Shown here: one piece after another, positions 33,908 through 45,719 of the stretch
Position numbering within the stretch: position 1 is the first letter of the stretch
Layout of the letters: each line of letters opens with the position of its first letter
Source: Cryptomeria japonica
Taxonomy: Eukaryota > Streptophyta > Pinopsida > Cupressales > Cupressaceae
Assembly (NCBI RefSeq): GCF_030272615.1
Contig: NC_081406.1
Coordinates: 187,472,391 to 187,536,390, forward strand
DNA length: 64,000 nt
Direction: 5' to 3'
Position numbers and translations under genes: made by a program
Notes under the pieces: generated by a model
Seen by the model: the letters and a program-made list of their open reading frames with translations, nothing else
Told to the model about the DNA's origin: nothing
Databases searched by the model: none

Positions 33908-35689
33908 GATATTTGGATTCTAAACCAGCAAGTTCAAGGAGAATCTTGGAGACCCTAATGATAATTCAACTTATTAAGAGTCAAGACAAAAGGACTGAGA
34001 AGTTTATATAGAACACCTAACATATCATTCCTAAAATATCTTAATTTCATTGCCAATCTTTTTACCAAGCTCTAGGAACTTGAAACCCAACTTGTGAAGC
34101 ATAACATTACTTATAAGCTCATCTATCTAAAAATGGAGAGAAAACTTGATACAACAAGATGAAACTTTTGTTGTAACATAGGCCATGGTGTCCAATCTCT
34201 ATAAGGGATGAGATTCATGATGGTGCATATGCCTTTTCAAAATAAGAACTTTAATTACAAGATTTTCTACTAGAGACAAACTAGAGGTGTTGATGATAGG
34301 GGACCATCAAAAGACATAGCTATTGAAAGAGGCCATTTGAATCCATCATCAAACCATTCAAGGAAGGTTTTAACAATATCAAACACAATGGAACTCTAAA
34401 TATTGGTCAATAAATTGGCTATGAGAACAGAGTGAAAGCTAATTCTCTTCCAACACTTCTTTCCATAAGGAGCTCCAACTTCATACGATATTTGAGAAGG
34501 ATACTAGGCACCTAAGCCTTCAATAGCACCTATAATATACTTAGTACATAACACACTAATCTACTTGTGAACATTATTAATGCCCATATCCTAGGGATGA
34601 CAATAAATCTCCTATCCTAGGACAGTTTATGAAAACCTTAGGATTTCCTATTATTATCCTAAAGGAAATCTCTTAGGATTTTTGCCAACCTATTGTAGGT
34701 GGATTTGGAAGGATCCCAACAAGAAAATAATAGGTGTATGAGAAAGAAATTTGGTATAATTTAAAACTTTCTTGCAAGAGAAAGTGATTTAGAGTTCCAA
34801 AAGGAATTTTTTCCACCTATTAAAGGACATAATTTAGGTGGTGTTTTTTCAAGTTACTAAAATATGTGACGTTTTATCAAGATTCAACTACATCTTTTGA
34901 CTCAATCTTTATCCGCCTTTATTTGATAACTAGTGGCTATCAATAACCCATCTTGTATAAGTATGGATGGTCCACTTAGTATAGATTAAATCTAGGTGAC
35001 TAATTGTTAGTGATCACCTTCAACTTAAGTGATTTGTTGTCTACTTGGTGACCTAATGCCAACATTGTGTATTGGTAGAGTGTCTTGGTAGGTGACAAAA
35101 ATAATATAACTTGACATAGTAGTGGTCATTAACTTTTTGTATTCAAGGGTTCATATTAGTTCATTCACCAATAATGTGATACCAAGATCTCAAATTGTGG
35201 CAACTATCAATTCTATCTAATTGATGCAGTGAATGCATCAAGGTAGAGGAGACATCAATTTGTGCTAGTTTTTCTTCTTGATTGTAATATCTAAGAAAAT
35301 GGTTAAAACAAGGTATTATGAGAGTTTGAAAATACCTATGGGAATATGTCAAAGAAAGAACATGATATTGGTTAAAGTAACATAATGGGCCTCACCATAA
35401 ATTAATGTTTTCTATTAATCTATTTCAAGTCAAGAGTTCATGCTACCTTTTGGGCCTAGAAGTCAAGGTGTTAGTGGTGGGCTATGCTATTTGATGATTT
35501 GAAAATATCATGAAATTATGTATACTTGATTCCATTTTCCTATCAAACCTATTTAATATTAAGACAGACTGTAGGCCATCAATCATTTCATGTATCAAAA
35601 ATGCATGAGAATTATTCCTCATATGATGGTTTAATCTACTAGAATATTCATTCTAAAACTAAAACATAGAAGGAAAATTCAAATGGAAG
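33908..35689. other. No recognisable gene
   Basis: AT-rich DNA. The left part may be further decayed LINE and the right part the 5' end of the copia element that starts to be readable at about 35.7 kb, but no motif supports either. Confidence 0.4.
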
Positions 35690-35779
35690 AATAACAGGTT
35701 GGATGTTAGTGTGAAAAAGGTGTATCATCAAACTAGTTATCTTTTAGACTATTTAGTACATTCCTACCATACTGTACAC

Positions 35780-36438
35780 TTAAGCTCACTTAGAGGTTAC
35801 TTTGGGTAAATATTGGTACCATGTCTCCTTCATTGATGATTTCTCAAGATACAGGTGGATTTATTTTATGCATTCTAAATCTATATTTTTCACTAAGTTT
35901 AAGGAATTTAAGGCCTTAGTGAAAAAACAATCAGATTATAAAAAAGATTTAAGGACTAATAGTGGGGGTGAATATTGTTGTTGGTAATTTGATGAGTTTT
36001 TTAAACATGTAGGTATTGTTTGATAGAAGACTACTCCTTACACTTCATAACAAAATGGAGTAGCAAAAATAATTAACACAATCATAATGGAAAGAGATAG
36101 CAACATGCTAAGTGGTGCTAATCTTTTTAGAAGCTTTTGGGTGGAAGCTAAATTGGAATTTCTTGTTATTTGATTAATAGATCTCCTTGTTTCAATCTTA
36201 CTAACAAAACTCCTTATGAAACATGGATAGGTAGAAAGCCTTTGGTTGGAAACTTAAGAGTCTTTGGTTGTAAGGCTTTTGTTCACGTGCTTCAAATAAG
36301 CAACATAAACTAGATATTAAATCTCATAGGTGGATCTTTGTTGGTTACAACGAGAATGTAAAATATTATAAGATTTGGAATCCTCTATCTTGAAAAATAA
36401 TCTTTTCTAGAGATATTATTTTTAGGGAGTTTAGATCT
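35780..36438 (+). pseudogene. Copia#2 integrase core, broken
   Basis: YWYHVSFIDDFSRYRWIYFM at 35811 carries the first catalytic Asp and LRTNSGGEYC at 35952 is the second-Asp motif, with Asp changed to Asn. The region after about 36000 needs several frames (AAAATGGAG, AAATTAACACAATC, then W-x-EA and SFGCKAF-like pieces). Many stops are present. A solo LTR terminates the readable part at 36439. Confidence 0.8.
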
Positions 36439-36805
36439 TGTTAGAGTATTCGGGTATTTACTTGATTAATTAAATAATATTTGTTTAATTATTTAAGTTC
36501 CCTTTATCTCTTTTACACTTAAGCTAACTTTAGGTGCATAATAATTAATTCTTTTATTAATTATTATGTGCAAGCCTAGGTTTTCCTTTTTAGGGTTTCT
36601 TGACCTATTAGAGGTTATTCTTTTCATTGTATTGTAAGGATTATCACATTACACATTTTGTGAATATTGAGCTCTCATCTTTTTGAGCATATTTTTTGTG
36701 TATTTGTTTTATCTATTATTTGCTTCCTTGCTTCTCCTTGAACAGGTTATTCAGCTTGCAAAGATCATTTGGGCTCCTGTGGTGTTGTGTTTCTCAACTC
36801 TCACA
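36439..36805 (+). mobile_element. Solo LTR (family Z, 367 bp) in Copia#2
   Basis: It starts TGTTAGAGTATTCGGG and ends CTCAACTCTCACA, flanked by GATCT and GAGCT (4 of 5 identical). The start, internal CCTAGGTTTTCC and end resemble the solo LTR at 58140-58458 (TGTTAGAGTAAAG ... CTCAAATCCTACA). No internal region, primer site or second LTR is attached. Confidence 0.75.
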
Positions 36806-36979
36806 GAGCTTACTTAGGTAAAGAAAAATCAAAGGAGAAGACAAAGACATGGCACTTTGAAAGAAAAATTGAGAAGCAGGAAGATGCACACGTGGAAGAA
36901 TAATTAGATGGATTTGAGGATGGAGAAGAAGAGGGTTCAAATATTTTAGATGATGTTCATGATGAGCTCATAGAGGAAT

Positions 36980-38928
36980 ATAAATAGATTGAGCCCATTA
37001 CTCCTACCTTGAGGAGGTCCACAAGGAAACAAAATCAAGTTGACAGGTATTGCCCACCAAATTTTCATTATGTAATTGCTTTGTTGAGTACCGACAATGA
37101 ATCTATATCTTTCAACGAGGCTCCCTCTTTGGAGGAAACCGAGTCTTGGATGCAGGCCATGCAAGAGGAGATGATGGATTTGGACAATTGTGACAATTGG
37201 TATCTTTTAATTTTTCCTTGAGGAAGGGAGCCCATTGGATGCAAGTTGGTATTTAAAAAGAAATTTAGAGCAGATGGTCGGTTAGAGTGGTACAAGGCTA
37301 GACTGGTGGCCAAGGGCCACTCCAAGAAAGAGGGAATTGATTTTGGTAAATTTTTCTCTCCTATTGCAAAATTGTCTTCTATTAGATTCCTATTGTCTAT
37401 CGTTACTTCTTGAATTTTGAGATAGGTCCAAGGGGTTGAGCTTAGTTGGTTAAAGCATTGAGTTCTCAATGTGGAGACCCAAGTTCAACTCCCATGAGGG
37501 ACACCTTTGTGTATAATTCTAAGTTGTGACTCTTGGTCTTCTATTGGTTGTTTAAAGTGGATTTCTAAGTTGTGACCCTTGGTCTTCCAATTGTTGTTTC
37601 TAGTTTGGTGCTCGAAAGGAGCTAGTTGTAATAAGTTTGTAACGTGGATGCTTGAATGAGCAAAAATGAACTTTGTGATTCTATGATACTTAATACAATT
37701 TTTTTTTTTGAGATAGAGAAAATGGATGTTAAAACTACTTTCTTGCATGGGGATCTCGAGGAGGAGATTTATATCCAACAACTTGATGATTTTGTTGTGA
37801 AAGGGAAAGACCAATTGGTTTGTAGGTTGAAGAGATCTTTGTATGGTTTGAAACAATCACCTAGGATGTGGTACCAAAAGAATGATACTTTTGTATTGAG
37901 TCTAGATTATATGAAGAGTGAGGAAGATAATTGTGTTTATATTAAGGTTATTGATGATCATATACTAATAATTATCTTGTATGTTGATGATATGTTGATA
38001 ATTGGTAACAACAAGGTGATGATTAGAGAGCTCAAGGATCAAACTTCTGGTACATTTGATATGAAGGACTTGGGGGCTGCAAAATATATTCTTGGGATGG
38101 AGATCAACAAAAATCATGCTCACAAAAGCTTTGGTTAATCCAAAGTAAGTATGTTGATACTATTTTGTAGATAATATGCACGATTGTAAGCTGATTAGTA
38201 TTCCATTTCCAATTGGTTCTAAGTTGAGTTTAGACATGTGTCCAAGTTTTGATGATGATTATGAGGATACTTCTAAGGTTTATTATGCTAGTGTTTTTGG
38301 GAGTTTTATGTATGCAATGGTTTGTACTAGACTAGATATAACCCAAACAGTCAGAGTTTTGAGCCAGTTTATGTCTAATCCTGGTAAAGAGCATCGGACT
38401 TTTGTTAAGCGGGTGTTTGGATATTTGCGAGGTACTTCTAATTACTATTTGGTTTATCATGGTACTAATGATGTTATCAGGCCTTTGGATATACAAGGAT
38501 ATGTTGATGTAGATTTGGAAGGAGACTTGGATAGTTGAAGGTACACTAGTGGTTATGTATTTAATTTCTTTGGAGGAGAAGTGAGTTAGATGGGTAAGAG
38601 GCCACCCATATTAGCTTTGTCCTCCACTGAAGTAGATTATATGGATGATACTCATGCCTCTAATGGGGTAGTATGGTTATAGAGACTTGGTATTGGCATT
38701 GGTTTTGTTTGCGGGATAGTGAGGATTGTATGTGGTAGTCAGAGTGCTATATGTTTGGCCAATAATCCCATGTATCATGCTCATACTAAGAATGTTGATG
38801 TTGATTATCACTTTGTTTAAACAATGGTTGAGAATGGTAAAGTCTTGATAGAAAAATTTAACACTTTGGATAATGTTGCAAATTCTCTTACGAAGCGAAT
38901 GTCCATAGAAAATTTCTCTTGATGTAGG
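36980..38928 (+). pseudogene. Copia#2 reverse transcriptase and RNase H, split by a SINE
   Basis: RT begins near 37009 (RRSTRKQNQVDRY), passes WMQAMQEEMMDL, a stop at 37219, then LVFKKKFRADGRLEWYKARLVAKGH and is interrupted at 37426. After the SINE it resumes with EIEKMDVKTTFLHGDLEEEIY at 37712, LKRSLYGLKQSPRMWY and the active site ILYVDDMLIIG at 37975. RNase H motifs follow: YTSGYVFNFFGGEVS at 38541 and LSSTEVDYM near 38617, with stops between. The tail reaches the gypsy insertion at 38929. Confidence 0.88.
37426..37705 (+). mobile_element. SINE with T-rich tail in Copia#2 RT
   Basis: A 280-bp insertion flanked by TTTTGAGATAG on both sides (37415-37425 and 37706-37716), an 11-bp or longer target duplication. 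The RT frame continues across it. The head has a tRNA-like A box (TTAGTTGGTTAAAGC, about 37443) and B box (AAGTTCAACTCCC, about 37482). The body includes two diverged copies of CTAAGTTGTGACYCTTGGTC, and the tail ends AATACAATTTTTTTTT. Plant tRNA-derived SINEs with T-ending tails are known (for example Au-like families). Confidence 0.88.
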
Positions 38929-40064
38929 TGTAGAGGGTGCAAAATTAGGGTTAGAGTTAAATTAATATAATAAAACCACTAAGTAACCTAATTTACCAAT
39001 ACATTGAGGAAAGATGGAATCTAATAGATTTGACCTTGATAAGTCAAGATTTTGATTAGATTCCTGGCCTCCTAGATGGGGCTCTTTATTCCCTAAGTTG
39101 AATTGAATTTTGAATTGTTAAAGATTAGGGAAAAATAATAAATTATTGAAGCAATATGATAGAAACAATGAGCTACAAATGTTGTACAGAGCCACCATCT
39201 TAGATCCAAGAAGAAGAAGATGATTTCGATCTATTCCTAGAAGTTTGACCTGATTTTTCGAGACCGTGATGCTCCAATTCGACTCGGTCCTCCGAATTTA
39301 TCACAGTCAAAAGGGGAACCTATTCATCTCTATGAATCCTGTCGATCCTCTTGAATGTATCTCTATACCTATTTCTTGCACATAGAAAGAAGGGAGAAAT
39401 TTTTGGGAATAGAGGTTTGTCTTAGGTCAAACCTCGATTTGGAGTTAACCATGAAATTGAATTGAAAATTTAAATGAAGTATTGTAGTAAAATGATTTTG
39501 TTTTGAGGAAAAGGATAATTTTTTTTGAAACACTAATGATATACCTTTAATGAAGTTTTGTTTGTCTTCACAAGGAAATAGGATTTCATGTAGATAGTCT
39601 TCATAAAACATAGAACATGAATGTCATCTCCAATGGTTGAATCTTGAATTCACTTCCGCTCCAATGCTTGATAGAAGACCAATTGCTTGCTCACTTGAAT
39701 TTGCTAAAATGTAGGATGATAAATTGATCGATTAGGTTTGAAATGAGAGGGGTAGACATTCTTTTATACTTGTTGGTTGATTTTTTTTTTTGAATTTTTG
39801 ACATGAGTTGATGCGAGATCTAAGTCCCTGCCCAAATTAGGGGACTGTTATGAGGCCCCAAAATGGGCCCTTTTTGAGAGGACCATGGCATCGGGCGCCA
39901 TGGTCCTGAAAATAAAGGCTCCAAGATCAAGGGGAGTCAATTTAAACAATGAAAATTAGTCTTTGATAGCTGGTGTGAGCAAAATTATTGCTTTAGTCAG
40001 GCCTTAGAGGACAAACACCGAAGTGAGGACACAATTGTAGATGAGTACAATTTAGGATGCTACG
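38929..40064 (-). repeat. Tat#2 3' LTR
   Basis: Closely parallels 51984-53129 over its whole length. Its upper end reads TACG rather than TACA, a single change at the terminus. It abuts the polypurine tract (minus strand AAAGTGGGGGCTAAA, 40065-40080). Confidence 0.9.
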
Positions 40065-40080
40065 TTTAGCCCCCACTTTA
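40065..40080 (-). other. Tat#2 polypurine tract
   Basis: Minus strand TAAAGTGGGGGCTAAA immediately before the 3' LTR, the plus-strand DNA primer. Confidence 0.8.
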
Positions 40081-40198
40081 GCAAGAGTATGAGACTAAGC
40101 ATACTCATGATAAAGTACAAAGGTTTGCATTAAAAACTTTCATCAAGACATCAAAGAGACAAGACACACTAAGCCCCTAGAGAACTTTAGGAACTTAC

Positions 40199-40986
40199 TG
40201 CGTGAGGTGAAAAATGATGATGAAAAACTATTGCGAAATCACAAATATCCAACCACAAACAATCCTAGTCCTACAATAAAACATTCACCATACACCAATG
40301 AAGATACCTAAGAACATGCAAATTAACAAATAGAAGAAATAATACCATTCACATGCCAAGTAGGGGTTGATCTCCATTTTCTCCTATCTCCATTGATCTT
40401 GTTTGATATATTTTGCTCTCAGATTTTATATTGTGCACAAGAGCTCAACAAAGAATGGATTGTGGTTGTAAAGTCGCTTGATCGCAAGAAGGCTTGATTG
40501 CATAAAAAGTGTTAGGTTGCTGATTAGACACATTAGACACATTAGTTAGATGACCGATTAGATGAATTATGTAGAAGGATAAAATAATCCTCTTATATAG
40601 AAGACACTTTAGAAAATGGAGGGATAGGATTGAGAGGTGAAAGAAATAAATGGTCGGCTAGGATTAAAGGATAGGTAGAAGAAAAAATAGAATAATGAAG
40701 GGGGTAGGTAGAGGAAAATTAAAAGATAAATAAAATGTGTCATGAAGAGAAAAAGCTAATAATTAATAGAGGAAGTGGGACCAATTAAATAAATAAAATA
40801 TTTATTTAATTTAGGGAAAGATAATTTAAATAAATAAAAATATTTATTTAAATAAGGAAAGGCTAGAAGAGACCAAATGAATTCATTAAATAAATAAAAA
40901 TTTATTTAATTAATATAAGACAGGATAAAATAATTAATAAAATAAAATATTTATTTAATTAAACAAGATAATTTTAGGTGTCTACA
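40199..40986 (-). mobile_element. Solo LTR (family X, 788 bp)
   Basis: On the minus strand it starts TGTAGACACCTAAAATT and ends TTTTTCACCTCACGCA. CTTAC flanks both sides (40194-40198 and 40987-40991), a perfect 5-bp duplication, with no internal region. It is homologous along its length to the LTR at 44769-45528 in opposite orientation, including TTCTATATAAGAGGATT (a likely TATA region) and the ATTTATTTAATT tracts. Confidence 0.9.
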
Positions 40987-40991
40987 CTTAC

Positions 40992-41982
40992 TACTTCAAT
41001 ATCAAGATAAAAGGGACATTATAAGAAAGAGGAAATACAGAGAATCATGACTGCTAGCCTAGTTAGGTTTGCTTACAATGAGTCATGAAAAAGAAAAATA
41101 CCAAATTACAAATCAAAAGGCCTAGTTTGCAAAGTAACTTGAGTATTGAAACATGTTATGGTGTGTGTATAAAGTGAAACATTGAGCGAAGTGTATGCCC
41201 CACATTAAAGAGATTGCATATGCTTCATCAAGAGCAATTGCTTTAAGGTAGCATGCATCCAAAAGACAAGCACATTACCACAATGGTATGCCCCCAAGAA
41301 AGGACAAATCAAAGGATAATGGTCACAAAGCATAACACACACAAGGGATCCACTAATTGTAGGGTCAATATGCTCTTATGATAAATAATGTATATCATGA
41401 ATATTTATATTGAATTTAACTCATCCCCCAAATATAGTGGAACCATAAACACAATGGAAGAAGGGAACATGTGTCTTTTGAGTCAACATGGAAAAGACCA
41501 AAAGAGATCTCAATGCTTTGCATCGTCCCCAAGTAGACAACACAAGGGACAACAAATTGAAGAATTAATATACAAATAGAAGAATGTCACAATAGATTCA
41601 ACCTCTTCATTACCTTGTACCAATAGAGTGACAAGGGTCATCCAAAGAGAACCTAACATAACACATCACAGGGGAAACACATTACAGACAAGCAAGAGAG
41701 GAGAGAGAGAATCTATGACACAAATGAAGATAGTCAAGCAAATCACCCAGCTCCCAATCTTGTTGAACATTATTTTGGGAAGGTGATCAAGATGTAAGAG
41801 GAGCCACTTCAAGCACGGTAGATGGAGCTACCACAAGTTCGAAACAATGACCATGCTCTAATGATGAGTCACTTTGTCTGTCACTAAGAGCTAAGATTAC
41901 TGCTTTTAAAAACTATTTAGATAAATCATTGTCAACATCAACAAGCTCATACATATCAGTCGAATAATTAGAATCAACATTG
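40992..41982. other. Non-coding internal part of Tat#2
   Basis: About 1 kb between the solo LTR and the nested copia. In an autonomous Tat element, sequence downstream of pol would be here. No RT or integrase motif can be read on either strand. Confidence 0.5.
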
Positions 41983-43155
41983 TGTTAAACCCAACACAAG
42001 ATTGAGAGGGGGGGTGAATTAGTCTTGAACAAAAATTAATGTAGCACATAAACAATTAATCATCAACACAAACACAACACATCAACACCAAGATTTTATA
42101 CGTGGAAAATCCAAACAAGGAAAAACCATGGTGAGCACTTGCCCATAAAATATATCCACTATGTATATCGGATTACAAAGAATGAGCTCACTACTCCGGA
42201 CTTGCAACCCAAAGCTAACTACTCTAGGGACAAGATACAAAAGAGGACTTGCAAAACTTGAAGCTAACCATAACATGGAAAGATACAAAAATAAATTGAA
42301 AAGAAGGTTCTCCTAATCATGAAGTTGTCCTTGAACTTTGCATGAAGCGACCAAAATCAACACACACAACTCAGATCTCAACTGTCAACACTTTGTCTCA
42401 TACATATGTCACAGTCTCAAAAACAACTTGGATATCATTCAAACACAACTCTTCTTCTCTACTCTTCACTAAATTTTGCACACTTCCTTTCAGATTATCT
42501 ACATTGTTCTTCCTACTCTCTCTACACTTGATACCTCATTGCACATTTAACTCAATCACATTCATTCCTTATATATAAGATATATCATCAAAGCCTGAAC
42601 CAAGTCAACTTGAAACAAAATATATCTTCTGGACCAAAAAAACACACGTTGATCCATTCTAGGAGAAAGAGGGGACCAAAACACATCTTGCAAATATCAA
42701 TTTACCAATCTGCAATCACCAGAACATAAATAACAACATACCAACATGCTACACATCCATATAAGCAATTAACAATCAAAACATATCCTCCAATACAAAT
42801 AAATCTAATATAGATCTCCACACGCTATGATGAGACCCATAACACACCAAATTACCTTCCACAAATCATATCCACACCCAAAGATAGGTCTAATATAGAA
42901 TATCACAACCTGCTATGAACAATGCCACAACATCCAAAGAATACAAAGATATTTTTGAACCATGAAACCAACATATCCAAAGAAGATAACAACATCAAAC
43001 AATGTTAACAACACTTTATGAACCCAAACACTTCCGAACAATCAATAGAGCAACTGCAACATCAATACAACAAGATATCTATGCACCACAAACATTCCAG
43101 ACCAGCAACTATCTGGAATAACAAGTTTGACATCAATGACAACCACAACAACACA
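41983..43155 (-). repeat. Copia#3 3' LTR
   Basis: Same order of sequence as the 5' LTR at 47232-48414, with scattered substitutions. Shared landmarks include GATTGAGAGGGGGGG, ATCAATTTACCAATCT-type tracts and CAAGTTTGACATCAATGAC. Exact outer base is uncertain by two. Confidence 0.85.
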
Positions 43156-43176
43156 TCCATTAATCTCCCCCTTTGT
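43156..43176 (-). other. Copia#3 polypurine tract
   Basis: Minus strand ACAAAGGGGGAGATTAATGG just before the 3' LTR. Confidence 0.8.
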
Positions 43177-43479
43177 TATTGATGGCAACACTTCACCACA
43201 CATGACTAAACTCAAAATATGCAAAACAATACTGCTCAACCTCATTCTCAATAACTAAATCTCTCCACTGCTTAATCTCTCCCCCTATCAGAAATATCTC
43301 AAAATTTATAAATCTCTCCCCCAAAACTTCTCAATCTCTCTCTCTTTTCCATCAAAGACAAAGGCCATAGAAACACTACATACTCCACTGCTCCCTTTGA
43401 GAGCAGCCACAACATCATTCTAGGATAAGAAATAGGCATGAAATCTCCCTCCTGGAAAGATGCATCTCCATAATGCACC

Positions 43480-45680
43480 TAGCTAGAAGAAGGAGGGGAA
43501 ATAACCCCAAGCTTCTCTTGAAGAAACTCAAATGTATCCTATGCCAATGCCTTAGTGAAAATGTCTGCAACTTGCTCTTTTTTAGAAATGTTCTCCAATC
43601 GAACTTCATTCTTAACAACTTTCTCCCTTAAGTTTTGATATCTAATTGAAATATGCTTTGTTCTTGAATGCATAACTGGATTCTTCGAAATGTTTATTGC
43701 ACTTGTATTGTCACAAGTAATAGGAATTGCTTCATCATATGCTACCTTGATATCTTTAAGAGTCTGTCAATCCTATTACCTGAGTACAACAAGATGTTGC
43801 TGAAATATACTCAACTTTAGTAGTAGATAGGGAAACTGAATCTTGTTTCTTACTGAACCAAGAGACCAATCTGTCTGCTAAAAAGAAAACACCACCACTA
43901 GTACTCTTCCGGTCATCAATACATACAACCCGATCTATATCGGTATAAGATTTTAACATAAAATCTCCACCTTTTTTATACTAGAGTCCAAAATCCACAT
44001 TACCTTTTAGATTTCTTAAAATTCTTTTCATAGCTTGCTCATGTGTCACCTTCATATTTTCCTGATATCTAGCCACCAAACACACCGCCTGCATGATATC
44101 TGATCTGGATATTTTCAAATACAACAATTCACTAATCATCGATCTATACTTTTTCTGTTCAACCTTCAGAGACTCATCATCTTTTCTCAACTATCATCCA
44201 ATGGTTAAAGGAGTTGTAATCGGTTTACAGTCATCAAAACCAAACTTCTTCAACATCTCTTTAGGAAACTCTCTACATAGGTTATCATATCCTCAAAATA
44301 TAATGTCATCAACATAAAATATAACAATCAACAACTTATCTCCATCAATTTTAAAATAAATATTACTATTTGCAGTACCTTTCTTGAAATTTTGTTGAAA
44401 CAAATACCTATCTAATCTTGCATACTAGGCTGTAAGTGCCTGTTTGAGTCCATACAACACTTTCTTCAGTTTGCACACCATATCCGGTTCTTCTGTCAGT
44501 CTGAATCCATCTAGTTTCTCAATATAAACATCTTCTTCTATATTTCCATTCAAAAATATTTATTTGACATCCATTTCATAAACTTTAAAGTTCTTGTAAG
44601 CAAAAAATGCAAGAAACATACGAATAGCTTCCATCCTTACTACAAGAGCAAAGGTTTCTTCGAAATCTATACCTTCCACTTGAGAGCATCCCTTACATAC
44701 CAATCTTGCTTTATTCCTTGTAACTTGTCCTTTCTCATTTAGCTTATTCCTAAATACCCATTTAGTTCCGTAGACACCTAAAATTGTCCACCTTAATTAA
44801 ATACATATTTTTATTTATTTAATTATTTAATCCTAGGTCTTCTATTAATTAAATTGATTTTATTTATTTAATTAATTTATTTAGCCTCTTCTAGCCCTTT
44901 CCTCATTTAGATAAATATTTTTTATTTATTTAAATTATCTTTCTCCTAAATTAAATAAATATTTTATTTATTTAATTGGTCCCACTTCCTCTATTAATCA
45001 AATACAAAATTATTTATTTAATTAATTCATTAGCTTTTTCCTCTATGACACATGTCATTTATCTCTTAATTTTCCTCTACATACCCCTTTCATTATTTTA
45101 TTTCTTCTACCTACCCTTTAATCCTAGCCGACCATTTATTTCTTTCACCTCTTAATTTTATCCGTCCATTTTCTAAAGTATCTTCTATATAAGAGGATTC
45201 TTTCTCTCTTTCTAACACCTAATGCGACTATCAAGCCTTCTTGTGATCTAGTGACTTCACAACCACATTTCGTTCTTTGTTGAGCTCTTGTGCAGATACA
45301 AAAATATGAGAGCAAATATATCAAACACGATCAATGGAGATAGGAGACAATGGAGATTGAAACCCTAATTGGCATGTGAATGGTATTATTGTTCAATTTG
45401 TTGATTTGCATGTTCTTAGGTATCTTCATTGGTGTATGGTGGATGTTTTATTGTAGGACTAAGGTTTGTTGGGGTTGGATCTTTGTGGTTTTACAATAGT
45501 TTATCATCATCATTTTTCACTGTATACAAGTTCCTATCACATTCTTTTCGATCGGTCTAAGTATCAATTATTTAATTATTCTTTCATATCTTTTACCCAA
45601 CTTTCATATTTAATAGCTTCTTCATAAGTCTTCAACTTAGTCATTGATAGAAAAAAATAATTGGCTTGTTCTTGAGCTTT
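43480..45680 (-). pseudogene. Copia#3 RT and RNase H, interrupted by a solo LTR
   Basis: Reading downward from about 45660: TYEEAIKYESWVKDMKE, the solo LTR (44769-45528), then WVF-type and [21 protein letters not shown] at about 44745-44660, MDVK, EEDVYIEKLDGF and LKKVLYGLKQ near 44450, YVDD near 44310, RSDIMQAVCLVARYQ near 44090. RNase H follows with DRKSTSGGVFFLADRLVSWFSKKQ and SLSTTKVEYISAT at 43920-43800, then KKEQVADIFTKAL at about 43560. Frameshifts and stops occur, but motifs are well kept. The conserved motif just before RT resumes in frame when the LTR and one duplication are ignored. Confidence 0.88.
44769..45528 (+). mobile_element. Solo LTR (family X, 760 bp) in Copia#3 RT
   Basis: It starts CGTAGACACCTAAAATTG (TG changed to CG) and ends CACTGTATACA. 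AGTTC flanks both sides (44764-44768 and 45529-45533). Same family as the minus-strand solo LTR at 40199-40986. A TATA-like TTCTATATAAGAGG lies near 45190. No internal sequence is attached. Confidence 0.9.
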
Positions 45681-45689
45681 TGCAAACTT

Positions 45690-45717
45690 CCTTCTTCTTC
45701 TTCTTCTTCTTCTTCTT
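45690..45717 (+). repeat. (CTT)n microsatellite
   Basis: About nine CTT units at the junction between the Copia#3 protease-side sequence and RT, where the integrase should be. Confidence 0.95.
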
Positions 45718-45719
45718 AC

